Below are positions 19,251-29,183 of a stretch of DNA of 64,000 nucleotides, in pieces. The first letter of the stretch is position 1. Each line of letters begins with the position of its first letter. The translations under genes were made by a program, and so were the position numbers. The DNA lies in the NCBI GenBank assembly GCA_963783095.1, contig CAWAMR010000002.1, positions 620,001-684,000 on the forward strand, given 5' to 3'. The notes beneath the pieces were generated by a model, which saw only the letters and a list, made by a program, of their open reading frames with translations, made no database searches and had not been told where the DNA came from. Source of the DNA: CAWAMR01 sp963783095. Its GTDB lineage: Bacteria > Planctomycetota > Planctomycetia > Gemmatales > Gemmataceae.

Positions 19251-19725
19251 ATGCGTATCCCGCTTTTGTCGATTCAGATCGCTTGGTTGCTCGTCGGCTT
19301 GGGTGTTTCCGTGAGTTGCGCTGCGCCCGGTGGAACCGAAGAAAACACCGTTGCCGCCACTGTTGCCCAGCGATAGCGATGCCCCGCTTCCCAAGAACCC
19401 GCCACCCGCTGAACCCAAGACGAAAGCCGAATCCAAAGAAAAATCGATTGGGTTGGAATCCGGAGAAACGAAGTCCTTCCAGCAGCTATGGATTGCCCGT
19501 CGAGAAGGTGCATCTGCCAGTGATAGCATACAGCTTGGTCTCTACAACCACAGTGACCGCGAAATTCTGTTGGACGTTGACGGCAAACCTTTGAAACTGC
19601 CAAGCCTGCATTACTGGTTGGTCAAGAAACCGCGCAGTTTCACCTGGCGTGAAAAGGACGGCGACCTTCACAAGGTCTCTGTGCCGATGGAAGTCGATGG
19701 AGTGGAACTGATTTTCAAGAAATGA
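19251..19725 (+). CDS. Secreted lipoprotein-like protein (frameshifted)
   Basis: From ATG 19251 a signal peptide with a lipobox-like end is read (SIQIAWLLVGLGVSVSC, Cys at residue 24), then this frame stops at about 19376. The remainder (PKKTPLPPLLPSDSDAPL, LYNHSDREILLDVDGKP, RSFTWREKDGD) is in another frame. Removing one base in the CCCGG run near 19326-19330 joins them. The mature protein has a Pro-rich linker and a small beta-rich domain. Function unknown. It separates the HicA-like and HicB-like genes. Confidence 0.6.
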
Positions 19726-19770
19726 ACCGTGTGCCCTGTCAGACGGCTCAAAACCGATAGTGAGTTTTTC

Positions 19771-19992
19771 ATGCGCAAACTTTACACCGTGAGTGATGGG
19801 AAATTGGTGCTGACCCTCGAAGAGGCAGAGGAAGGAGGTTATATCGTGACTTCACCGTTCAATCCGGAATTGATTACGCAAGCAGAAACGATCCAGGAGG
19901 CATTCGCAAATGCCCGCGATGCTTCGCAGGCTTTGAAAAAATCGCGGGCCAAGTTGATGCGGCAATTGTCTGCATCCAAGCGTTCGGAATGA
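19771..19992 (+). CDS. HicB-like small protein
   Basis: 73 residues. VLTLEEAEEGGYIVTSP and LITQAETIQEAFANARDA match the partial RNase H-like fold of HicB antitoxins (the gG-Y-V-T-S-P strand, then t-GeT-eEA-NA helix). No C-terminal DNA-binding extension is present beyond a short basic tail. It may pair with the HicA-like protein at 18942. Confidence 0.65.
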   Translation: MRKLYTVSDGKLVLTLEEAEEGGYIVTSPFNPELITQAETIQEAFANARDASQALKKSRAKLMRQLSASKRSE

Positions 19993-20010
19993 GGTGCTCC
20001 GAATGAATCG

Positions 20011-20570
20011 TTATGGTGATTGATCGCGCTGTAGCCCAAAGGAGCCGCTCGGCGACGGCATCAGGCTCAGGTCGTCGGGAATGATGGGGGCTTCACTGAG
20101 CGTGCCCGGAACTTGCGGCGGACGATGCGGCGGAGGCTCTTTGCCGGCCGGTTTTGCGGACAGAATCCTGCTCACCGCAACATCATCGTCCAGAGGAATC
20201 GGCTGATCGGCATTTTCCAGCATGAGGTCGAGCTGCTTTTTCGCAGACTGCTTGACCGGCTGAGCTGGACTACGGCCCGGATCGCCGGGCATATCCCAAC
20301 AAATCTGATAGCGGAAGTTTCCGATCGTCAACTCATCGCCGGCCCGCAGTTTTCCTTCGAGCACGCGATCGCCGTTGATGCGAATGCCGTTGGTGCTGCC
20401 CAGATCCCGGACCACGAGATAGTCGTGTACCTGGCAATACAGCAGTGTCGGCGCGAGACTTTGCGCGAGTTGAGTTGGATATCGCATTCGGGATGGCGGC
20501 CCAGCAGCAGGATCGGCTTATCCAACAAAATGTTGGAACCTTCCGTGAGGGCCAGCAACTGAGCGGGCAT
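20011..20570 (-). CDS. FHA-domain protein (frameshifted)
   Basis: FHA domain at the N-terminus: ILLLGRHPECDIQLNS and RKVSRRHCCIA (the Arg and SRRH phosphothreonine contacts are present) in the first frame. It continues as VHDYLVVRDLGSTNGIRI and LRAGDELTIGNFRYQI in a second. A single missing C near 20432-20435 explains the break. The C-terminal half is Pro-rich, probably disordered, and ends after PSGSFGLQRD. It likely binds phosphothreonine proteins in Hanks-kinase signalling. Confidence 0.78.
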
Positions 20571-20731
20571 TCGCGATGCCTTTCAGGCGCCTGTGATTAA
20601 TAAGCAACCGCATCATCTCAGCATAGCACATGGCTCCCACCATTGAAATGTTTACGGAGCCGAGAAAATGTGCGCCGGGATGAATGAACATGGTTTATTC
20701 CGCACAAAGCCCGTTGTCAATCGTTTTGCAG

Positions 20732-21542
20732 CTATCGATTAAACACCGATTCCGGAACACCATGATTCAGTTTGAGATTCGCGTAACTGTAGCACTCGAT
20801 CAAGTCGCCCGCGGGGTTGGCTTGCGTCGGACGGTCGAATGCTTCAAAACGCACGGGTAGACACAGCTCTTTATCGAAGAAAACCACACAGCGATGGCAG
20901 TACGATTTGCCGGCTTCGAGTTGCGTCATCTCGATCCGGTAGCAGGTTCTGCCGTTAAACTGATACTCTGCCGCGGTGGTGAGCGACCTGGTTTCCCTGC
21001 ACTGGGCGGAGGCCGATGCAATCTGGTCGATCATTGCACCAATGCCGGCGTTTTCGATGGTGTGTCGATTTTGGGCCATTGCCCGCGAATCATCCACGGG
21101 GATCGTGACAAAACCAAATGCTCCCTTTAAGCCGGAACCTTTGACGCGCATTTTGCCGTTGTTTTTGCCCTGCACGTAGCAAACTTCCTGGCCGCTGATG
21201 TTCGCCGGTGCTGCAAACTTCATCCAGACGCTAAAGGGTTGAGTCCGCGCGGCCATGTGGGCAGTTTGTTCGGGGTGCAATTTGCCATGTATGCGCTCCT
21301 GCTTCACGAACACGCAGGAATAGTCGTTGACCTGCTGATAGGTCTTGCGCACCGGCAACCAGCTCGCCGAGAACATCGGCGTTGACTTCCCGTGCCGATG
21401 CCTGTTGAACGGTAGGCACCGGGGTCAGATCCGTTGGAAATTTCGGGGCCGGCACCCCGGGTTGAGGGGAGATGAGCATCGCACATAAACCCAGTGTTAT
21501 GCACACTTTTGCCCAGCGTCCTGCCAGGGACTCGCGGATCAT
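20732..21542 (-). CDS. DUF1571 secreted protein (frameshifted)
   Basis: N-terminal signal peptide in one frame (VCITLGLCAMLISPQPG), followed by ADVLGELVAGA. The DUF1571 core then continues in another frame: KTYQQVNDYSCVFVKQERI, PFSVWMKFAAPANISGQEV, TCYRIEMTQLEAGKSYCH. One base near 21345-21350 restores the frame. DUF1571 proteins are common in planctomycetes and have a LolA/outer-membrane-lipoprotein-sorting-like beta fold; no function is established. Divergent from the MBL-fold gene. Confidence 0.75.
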
Positions 21543-21645
21543 GGTTTTCTCTCCCCTTTTCGGTTTACCTTTTGCGGTAAACCGTTTCGCACTTTGGTCG
21601 CGAAATCCTAGATTATCCCTGTTGCTCGCGATTGGAGAACAAGGA

Positions 21646-22290
21646 ATGTCGATGCAGATTCACACGATCGTCTCGATGCCGTTTGCCGAGAATACCTATG
21701 TTGTCTGGCTTGAAGGGCAATCGGCTGCGGTGGTGATCGACCCTGGGTTTGAGCCTGGTCTCATTCTGGATTTCCTGGATGAACGATCTCTCCAGGCTTG
21801 CGCCATCCTCAATACTCACGGCCATACCGATCACATTGCCGGGAACTCCACCATCAAGCAGGCTTTTCCAAATGCCCCAATTCTTATCGGTGTCAAGGAT
21901 GCGCCTTTTTTAACAGATGCCCGGGCGAATCTGAGTGCCAAATACGGTTTTGCCGTTACAAGCCCACCTGCCGACAAGACTTTACAAGAAGGGGATATTC
22001 TGACGTTTGGCGGAATCACCTTCGAGGTCCGGGACATTCCGGGACATTCAATTGGGCATGTGGTGTTTGTGGTTCACGGGCAGCCGACAGTGGTGTTTGG
22101 CGGTGATGTGCTATTTCGAGGTAGCATCGGGCGCTACGATTTTCCGGGCGGAAGTTTTGAACAGTTATCGAGCGGCATTCGAGAGAAACTCTACACGTTA
22201 CCGCCGGATACCGTGGTCTATCCGGGACATGGACCAGTGACGACGACGGGGCATGAGAAGAAGACGAACCCATTTGTGGGAGAAAATTGA
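21646..22290 (+). CDS. MBL-fold metallo-hydrolase, glyoxalase II-like
   Basis: The start at 21646 has GGAG 8 bases upstream; the longer frame to 21472 overlaps the divergent gene. Motifs: THGHTDHIAGN (metal site), PGHSIGHVVFV, VVFGGDVLF and YPGHGPVTTTGHEK, i.e. the full set of metal ligands of the beta-lactamase fold. Length of about 214 residues fits hydroxyacylglutathione-hydrolase-like enzymes. The substrate is probably a thioester, but specificity cannot be told from sequence. Confidence 0.85.
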   Translation: MSMQIHTIVSMPFAENTYVVWLEGQSAAVVIDPGFEPGLILDFLDERSLQACAILNTHGHTDHIAGNSTIKQAFPNAPILIGVKDAPFLTDARANLSAKYGFAVTSPPADKTLQEGDILTFGGITFEVRDIPGHSIGHVVFVVHGQPTVVFGGDVLFRGSIGRYDFPGGSFEQLSSGIREKLYTLPPDTVVYPGHGPVTTTGHEKKTNPFVGEN

Positions 22291-22365
22291 AATAACCATA
22301 TCAATCCGCCCGGTTCCGACCAATACAGTATAGACATCGCTCTTGGCAGGTGCCGGAATAACCCA

Positions 22366-24006
22366 ATGGCAGTCCGCTCTCTTACCACATCCGTCGAACG
22401 TCTTCGCATCCTGCTCAAGCAGGAGGAGACGGGGACGGATGCCGATCTCTTGCACCGTTTCGTCCAGCACAAGGACGAGGCGGCGTTCGAGGCGCTCGTT
22501 CAGCGACACGGTGCAATGGTCATGGGCGTATGCGGCCGAATCCTCCACAACTCTCACGATGCCGAAGATGCTTTCCAGGCAACATTCCTCGTTCTCGTCC
22601 GCAAGGCATCCACCGTTCGTCCGAAAAGCCTGGTCGGCAACTGGCTCTATGGCGTGGCCTATCGAACCGCTCAGGAGGCAAGAAAATCGGCAGCCAAGCG
22701 ACGGATGAAGGAGGCAGGTGTGGTTCCTCGAACCGAGACGCCGAACGATATCTGGGACAATCTCCTTCCCGTGTTGGACCAAGAGTTGGAGCGGTTGCCG
22801 GAAAAATACCGGGCCGTCATTGTGCATTGCGATCTGGAAGGGAAGACGCGCCGGGAAGTAGCTGAGCAATTCAACTGGCCGGAGGGAACCGTGGCAGGCC
22901 GGCTCGCCGTCGCACGGTCCATGCTGGCAAAACGTCTGGCTCGGCATGGCCTCGGTGTCTCCGGGTGCGCGCTGGCGACGGTTCTAAGTCAAAATGCTTC
23001 GGCGTGTGTGTCAGCCACGGTCGCGTCGGCCACGGTGAAAGCAGCAACCCTATTCACGGCCGGGCAAATGACGACCGGTGTCATCTCGGTCGAGGTCGCC
23101 AATCTGACGAAAGGAGTGCTGAAAACCATGTTGTTAAGCAAACTGAAGATGGCATCGGCAATACTGGTGATGATGGCAATCATCTTCGGTGGGGGAACAC
23201 TGCTGACCTTGACGACGTTTGCGGCAGGACAGGTCGAGGATCCCAAAGAGGCCCAGCCTAAAAAGCAAGAGAAACGAACCAACGGAAAGGACGAGGTTAC
23301 GGATGGGGAGGCTGAAGCCAAACTCCGGCAAGCCGAGGCGGCATTCCGGGAGGCCGAAACGAAACTGAGGCAGGCTCAGGCAAGGGTGCCGGACGCAGTT
23401 GCAATGCTGCAGCTCCAGGAATTGCGCGATGGGCTTCGGGAACAAAAGGCGGACTTGCTCCTGCTGGCACTGGAATTGGAGAAGCAAAAGGGGCGGGTCA
23501 GGATGTTGAAGGAAAGGCTGGAATTCGTCCTCAAGCGGGTGGAAGGCAACGAAGAAGACAAGAAGTCCCTGGCAGTCGCCATGAAAAAAGAACTAGACCC
23601 GCTTATCGAGCAGACCGTCGATGCAGCAATACGCATCGAGAATATGAGACAATCAAACGATGTAATGCTCGGCCATTGCGTCATCGGCAAGCAGGGAACT
23701 CATTTGCAACGGCTCGAACAAGTGAAGAAAGAAATCAAGGAGCAGGAAGACTACTGTGAATGGCCAGCAAAGACATTGGAAAGGTCGAGGGAGCTTTTTG
23801 TTGCATTTCGGGGCGGGTTCGGGGGCGAGTTCAAGAGAGCCGAATGGAAGGATGAAGACAAGAAGTTCCTGCTCGACACGTTGAACAAAGAGATGGACCC
23901 CATCATTGCAAAGGCCGACGAGATCAACAGAATCCTTGGCCGGGTGAGAGTCGCATTGCTCAAGTCCCTTGAAGACGAAAAAGAGGGGGCGAAGAAAGAC
24001 AAGTGA
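22366..24006 (+). CDS. ECF sigma factor with membrane anchor and coiled-coil extension
   Basis: Region 2 lies at about residues 35-95 (EAFEALVQRHGAMVMGVCG, NSHDAEDAFQATFLVLVRK). Region 4 lies at about 130-195 (LERLPEKYRAVIVHCDLEG, then TRREVAEQFNWPEGTVAGRL). After a Ala/Thr/Val-rich linker comes a membrane helix (about residues 262-287, MASAILVMMAIIFGGG). A roughly 250-residue Glu/Lys-rich coiled coil follows, presumably outside. Such anchored ECF factors are characteristic of Gemmata-type planctomycetes and may be released by proteolysis. No separate anti-sigma gene is adjacent. Confidence 0.85.
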   Translation: MAVRSLTTSVERLRILLKQEETGTDADLLHRFVQHKDEAAFEALVQRHGAMVMGVCGRILHNSHDAEDAFQATFLVLVRKASTVRPKSLVGNWLYGVAYRTAQEARKSAAKRRMKEAGVVPRTETPNDIWDNLLPVLDQELERLPEKYRAVIVHCDLEGKTRREVAEQFNWPEGTVAGRLAVARSMLAKRLARHGLGVSGCALATVLSQNASACVSATVASATVKAATLFTAGQMTTGVISVEVANLTKGVLKTMLLSKLKMASAILVMMAIIFGGGTLLTLTTFAAGQVEDPKEAQPKKQEKRTNGKDEVTDGEAEAKLRQAEAAFREAETKLRQAQARVPDAVAMLQLQELRDGLREQKADLLLLALELEKQKGRVRMLKERLEFVLKRVEGNEEDKKSLAVAMKKELDPLIEQTVDAAIRIENMRQSNDVMLGHCVIGKQGTHLQRLEQVKKEIKEQEDYCEWPAKTLERSRELFVAFRGGFGGEFKRAEWKDEDKKFLLDTLNKEMDPIIAKADEINRILGRVRVALLKSLEDEKEGAKKDK

Positions 24007-24233
24007 GCATTGCTTGGTTCCACGATCTTCCGTAGGAACGCACCGCCGGGATGCTCATTCACAAAAGTCTCTTCTCGTGGCCACAAGCTTGGGTTTTTGT
24101 TGACCGGGACGCGGAGCGTCCTGGTTCTGCGTTCCCACAGAAAACTCCAACTGCTGTTCACTACGGCGGTCGATCAGACCCAATTGGACAATCGTTTTGG
24201 TTGGGAAGGATGTACGGGAATCGAAGATTCGTT
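24007..24233. other. Convergent intergenic region
   Basis: Gap between the ECF gene and the kinase 3' end. It contains a small stem around 24103-24125 (CCGGGACGCGGAGCGTCCTGG), a possible terminator without a T-run. No gene is seen. Confidence 0.45.
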
Positions 24234-27200
24234 TCAGATAAGGTCGACTCCCACTATCTCCAACTCCAATGGCCAATTCTTTTTACCATTCAGCTTTTTT
24301 TTCACGGCAGGGTAGGGCGGTTCATTCCAGTCCAGTCTCAGGTTCGACAGATTCTCGCGTATCAGGCGCAAATCCCAGACATGCACAACCTGGTCGTCCA
24401 CGTTCAGCGCGATCACTTTGGTTCCGTCGCCGGTGAAACAAAAGTAAGCGCAGCGGCCCTGCGTTGGATTTTCCAAGTATGCGAGTTCTTTCCATGTACC
24501 GACCTGCTCGAGACGAATTGCGCCGTTACCCCGATCCGTGGCAAGAAGTCGGCTGTCGGGAGAAAACGCGCAGAACCGATAAACGGGCCGCACTTCCCGT
24601 TTTTCTTCTTCCCAGGTTCCGGTTCGAAACATTCGATAGTCCACGTAAAGCCACTGCCCGTCGGGACTGAAGTTGAGCGCATATCCGCCGCCGATTCCCA
24701 TTTCCTTTATCGGTTTTCCCGTGGTGCCGTCCCAGATGCGGGTATCGCCACGCGTCAGATGGGTGCCTGTCGCCACCCATCGCCCGTCGGCACTGATGCA
24801 GATTTGTTGTCGGATCGCCTCCGTGGGAGCCAGCGGGATTACCTTGTCGGGTTGGCTGCGATGAATAACCGCAGCGCCGTTGGTCATTCCTGCTGCAATG
24901 GTCGAACCATCGCGGGTCGCAGTCACGAAACAGTCATAGTTCGGTTTGCGAATCGGCAGGGCTGTCGGCGGCCCAATCCTCATTTTTGCCGACCCCTCTT
25001 GCGCCGATTGAACGGGCCAACGGTACATTCCGCGCATCCCATACGTCAACAATTCACCGGTGCCGGCCACGAAATGAACGCCCCAGTTATGGCCGATGTC
25101 GAGTCGGCCCACTTCGAATCCGGTTTCCAGGTCGAACAGGAAGACGCCGCTAGCGCTGCCGAGCGCCAGCAGCCGGCCTGCGGGATGACAGGCAAGGCCG
25201 CGAAGTTCGCCAATCGGCTTGTCCTTGGGACGAACGGCGAGTGTCCGCATTTCCCGGGACGGCGCGATCGTGGCGATGTTCACTCGGTCGCGTTGCCGGG
25301 TCGAACAGATGAATCGGCCGTCCGCAGCCGTCGAGACTTCGCCGTTAAAATCGGGCACCAGGAGTTGCGGTTTCAAAGCGAACGGATGCCAATACCTTAG
25401 CCGCCTCCCCATTGAGATCGAGTCGTCATTCCGTCGCCCGTGCAGTTCATCCGCGCCGAAACGGCTTCTTCTTTTCGATCCGACAGTTGATGGACGATCC
25501 GATGTGTCGCCACATCCCAAAATACGACTTCACTCGCGTGGCCGACAACCAACAGTTTGCCGTCCGCGTGCCAGTTGACGCTGAAGACGGGCGACGCGGG
25601 CGACGGTGCGAAATCGACGACTTCTCCGTCGTCCAGATTGATGACGTGAACGACCTTCTGGTCCAGATCATTCTCGGGCCGAACCGCGACGGCGACACGG
25701 TGATCGAACGGATGCACGCTGATGTACGTTGGTATCGGGGCAGCGGGCTGACGCTGCCATTTTCTGAAATGGATCCGGCGCAGCAGCTTGCCGGAAGGAA
25801 ATTCAAAAACCGGCATCGAGCCGTCAGCATCGACAAAGACCAGCAATTGGTTGTCCGCCGTCAAACTTAAACCGTTGGAGCCTTTCGAATGGATGCTTCC
25901 AACTGGAATTGGATCGGATCGGCCGAAGTGCCAGACCAGCAAAGATTGGCTCGGGCCGTTGCGAATCAGCAAGAACGGGCTGCCGTCGTCGCGTCCAAAA
26001 TCAACGGTAGTGCGCGATGGAGAGCCACGCCAATGCGCCACCTCCCTGTCGCCGGCAAAGCGCCGGACCGTGACGAGGCCGTCGGCGTCGCTGTAAGCGT
26101 AGAATTCCAATCGATCATCGACATCCCAGTCCACTACATTCGACTGCGTGATCGGCAGAGCCCGCTCCTCCCGAAAATCGGGTAAAGCCATGGCCGCGAT
26201 CGCCAGATTTCGGAGTTTGTCGAATCGATCGGCCGGCTGGTCCAGTTCTTGTGCCAGTTTCGCAGCCCCAGCGATGGCTTCCAGAGTGCCGAAGCTTTGG
26301 CCGGGGCGCTGGCTGAACCGTTTGGCTTGTGCTTCCGACTCGTACGATTCCAGAAGCTGTTCTCGGCGCGCCCGGTCGGCGACCTCCAACTCCTTCCGTC
26401 GCTTTTCGGACTGCTCAACGGTATTCCGAAGCTCAAAATTCAGCACCAATCCGCCGACTGAAATAGTCAGCAAGAGTATCGCGACCAGTGTCGTCATTGC
26501 GGCCCAACCGGGATTGCGCCGGCACCATCGCCATGTTCGCTCCCAGCGACTGACCCGTCGGGCCGTGATCGGTTCACCCGCTAACCACCGTTCGAGATCC
26601 TCTGCAAGCGCGAGTGCCGAGGGATAGCGTTCGTTCGGTTCCTTTTGCAGACAGCGCAGGCAGAGTGTCTCGAGATCGAGATCAACGTCAGGCGTAATAG
26701 TCGATGGCCTGCGCACCTCCTCGGCGATGACCCGCTGAATCGTTTCCAGTGCCGAACCGCTTCGAAATGGCGGCTCGCCAGTCAACAGTTCATAAAAGAT
26801 CGCACCCAAGCCGTACACGTCGACGGCGGTGCTCAGATCTTTCCGAGACAGCGCCTGTTCCGGCGACATATAACTAGGGGTGCCGACCACGTCGCCCGTA
26901 GTCGTCGTTGCGCTATTCGATGCCAACTGACGGGCCAATCCAAAGTCTGCGATCATGGGAAAAAACGTCTCTGGCGAGTTCATTCGCCATTCCAGTAGGA
27001 TGTTCGCTGGTTTTAGATCGCGATGAAGGACGCCGCGCTGGTGAGCGTGGTGTACGGCTCGGGCAAGAGTTGCCAGTAACCGTACGGATGCGCCCTTCAT
27101 TCCATTGGTCCGCGTGGCCCATTCCCCGCCGGCCAGCGCCGCCGCCAAAGTGGGACCATCGACATATTTCATGCTGAAGTAAGGCTGGCCGTCGTGTTCG

Positions 27201-27787
27201 CCGACTTCGTAGAGCGGTACGATGTTCGGGTGATCCAGTTGGGCGGCAGCTTCGACTTCCGCCCAAAACCGCTGCATTTCGCGAGTCGAGGCGAATTGAC
27301 CCGAACGAATCATTTTCAGCGCAACGATGCGCTTCGCGTTCTTTTGGCGAGCGCGGTAAACCACCCCCATTCCACCGCCGCCCACGAATTCCAATTGTTC
27401 GTAATCCTTGAAAGAATCGATTGACCGCTGTTCGCGGGAAAACTTGGATAAGTCGTTAACACTTCGATTGGTTTTGCCGATCCCCGAAAAGGAACCGGTT
27501 GCGGATGCCCGGTTGATTTGTTCCTCAAGCCACGCGGAATCGAGCTCGCTGAAGCGGTTTAGATACTCGTGCGAGTGCGGCGAATCGTTGCCGGCCGTAC
27601 GCCAGCTAATATCAATCAAGACCAGTTCGCGTAAAAGCGCCAGCCTGTCGATACCGGAAGATCCCACGAGGTAGCTTTCGATGCCGGGACAGCTGGTTGT
27701 TGCCCAGGCGGCTTCGAATCGGAGGCAAACCTCGTCCAACCATTGTTCGGTGGTCAGCGGTAACGTGTCGAGATCGGGAATGCCCAA
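24234..27787 (-). CDS. Hanks-type Ser/Thr kinase with WD40-like C-terminus (frameshifted)
   Basis: Membrane-spanning protein kinase of about 1180 residues. Kinase motifs in order: VGGGGMGVVYRA (P-loop), VALKMI (Lys), LHRDLKPANILL, IADFGLARQ, GTPSYMSPEQ. A transmembrane helix near residue 435 (TTLVAILLLTISVGGLVLNF) separates it from a beta-propeller-like region with repeated segments such as LSLTADNQLLVFVD and VFSVNWHADGKLLVVG. The first frame stops at 25397; the propeller goes on in a second (LRYWHPFALKPQLL, RGLACHPAGRLLALGS, AFSPDSRLLATD). One added G near 25400-25405 joins them. It lies 83 bp downstream of an ECF factor gene in the same direction and is probably co-transcribed with it. Confidence 0.87.
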
Positions 27788-27870
27788 GCGTCCATAAGAC
27801 CTCGTAATTCCGCGTGCTGGTATATTGAGGGAATCGACGAATGTGCCGGCGATCCATCAGCGGTCGGGAT

Positions 27871-28485
27871 CTATAGAACTTCCGCAGACCAGGTTTTCCG
27901 AATGAGTCTCAGCCGTCGTTCGACAGTTGGTATCGAACATTGGAGCCGGGCCGCGATTTCCTGATGGGTGAATCCTTCCATTTTCCAAACGGCGAGAGAA
28001 CGCAGTTTATCGTCACCGAGTTGGGCTAGCAGCCGGGCGTATTCTTCCAAGGCCTGGACGGCGAATTCGGGGGTGGGCTCGTTGCCGGCGATTTGTTCCC
28101 AGCCTGGATCCGGGTTATCGCCTCGGAGATCGTCGATCGCGAAGTCTTCGCGGACACGATCGCCGCCGCGCTTGAGTCGACCCGCTCGTTTGGCCAGATC
28201 GGCGGCTTTGCGCGCGGTGATTGTCACCAAAATCCGCCAAAGATCATCGCGACTATTGAGTTGCGGAAATCGGCCCTGTTCCGCGCCGCGGCAAAAGCTG
28301 TCGAAGGCGCTCAAAGCCGCATCCTCTTCATCTTCCGCCAGTTTCGGCCGACCCTGCAACTTCATCCTGGCGAGTGCAACCAGGCGATGAAAATAGGCTC
28401 GCCAAAGCTTTTGCACCGCATCCTCATCCCCTTCCTTGAGGTGGGGAAGCCAAATAGAAATCGAACCAAGGTCCGAGTTCAACAT
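27871..28485 (-). CDS. ECF sigma factor paired with Ser/Thr kinase
   Basis: 205 residues from the internal ATG at 28485; the longer frame back to 28689 has no sigma-like sequence. Region 2: AVQKLWRAYFHRLVALARM and EEDAALSAFDSFCRGAEQGRF, the latter diagnostic for the planctomycete kinase-linked ECF group. Region 4: LRSLAVWKMEGFTHQEIAAR then CSIPTVERRLRLIRK. The position just upstream of a Hanks kinase matches the recurrent sigma-kinase gene pair of planctomycetes, in which kinase input is thought to control the sigma factor. Confidence 0.85.
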   Translation of the reverse strand: MLNSDLGSISIWLPHLKEGDEDAVQKLWRAYFHRLVALARMKLQGRPKLAEDEEDAALSAFDSFCRGAEQGRFPQLNSRDDLWRILVTITARKAADLAKRAGRLKRGGDRVREDFAIDDLRGDNPDPGWEQIAGNEPTPEFAVQALEEYARLLAQLGDDKLRSLAVWKMEGFTHQEIAARLQCSIPTVERRLRLIRKTWSAEVL

Positions 28486-28654
28486 CTTTGAGACAGCCGG
28501 TAGTGTGAGGAAAGCAGTCACCAAAGTGATTGTAACACGCCGGCAGCCGGCTGACGAGTGCGCCGTCGCCGGATGTCCTAATGACGCCATCCGGAAAATC
28601 GGGAATTCGCGAAAACACTGTCTAGATCCAAACTGCTTCCGTTCGGCGACAACC

Positions 28655-28852
28655 TCAAACGCCAATCGGTGGAAATAGTCCGATGTCAATCAGGGATTGC
28701 CTAAGCGCTACTGCATCGTCCGTTCCCCCGTGCAGCTTGGCAATGATGTGCTCACTCTGAAACGGCAGATCATCGAACTGTTGGGGCATCTGGCAATATT
28801 CGCAGCAGTCATGGGCGCGTCGGCGAACGAGATCAGCAGTCGCTTTGTCCAT
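28655..28852 (-). pseudogene. HNH endonuclease with in-frame internal deletion
   Basis: 65 residues. The N-terminus (LVRRRAHDCCEYCQMP, then SEHIIAKLHGGTDDA) is the standard start of a small HNH nuclease: CxxC zinc pair and the first His of the motif. It then jumps straight to VALRQSLIDIGLFPP, which in full-length relatives is the extreme C-terminus. About 60 residues, including the N/H metal-binding half and second Cys pair, are missing without loss of frame. Catalysis seems impossible. The start is separated from the upstream remnant's stop by five bases. Confidence 0.7.
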
Positions 28853-28857
28853 GCGAT

Positions 28858-29025
28858 TCAGTTAGCACCAGTCGTCCTTCCCAATTTCCCACGGATCTTG
28901 GCCTTGAGAATGGATAAGAGATGGCCGACGTGGAGGTATCGCTCCAATTCGACTTTTTCATCTGCTCCCAGCGTGCCCTCATCGGCCTTGGTGGAGAGCG
29001 CATTGATCCGGGAAAGATCATCCTC
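28858..29025 (-). pseudogene. Remnant of HNH-associated small partner protein
   Basis: Open frame from a stop at 29026 with no start codon. It encodes RINALSTKADEGTLGADEKV and ERYLHVGHLLSILKAKIR, the C-terminal two-thirds of a small protein family that usually sits directly upstream of HNH nuclease genes in planctomycetes. A full-length relative is at 41278-41547 here. The N-terminal 35 or so residues are absent. Confidence 0.6.
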
Positions 29026-29183
29026 CTAGTCGATCCCGTTTTGTCGGTGGTACGCAGCTACTTCGGCGTGATGGGTTTTCATGTGCGATGTCGATTACCT
29101 TCAAGAAGCGACGTTCTTGCGGCTATGTGCGACGTTCGCTAGCTCTTAATCGAATTTAACCCAAACCTGCTGAGGATCGCGGC

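Noticed and set aside
24051..25400. 449-codon plus-strand frame opposite the kinase
   Set aside because: Antisense of the WD40-like region, which reads as a conserved propeller on the minus strand.
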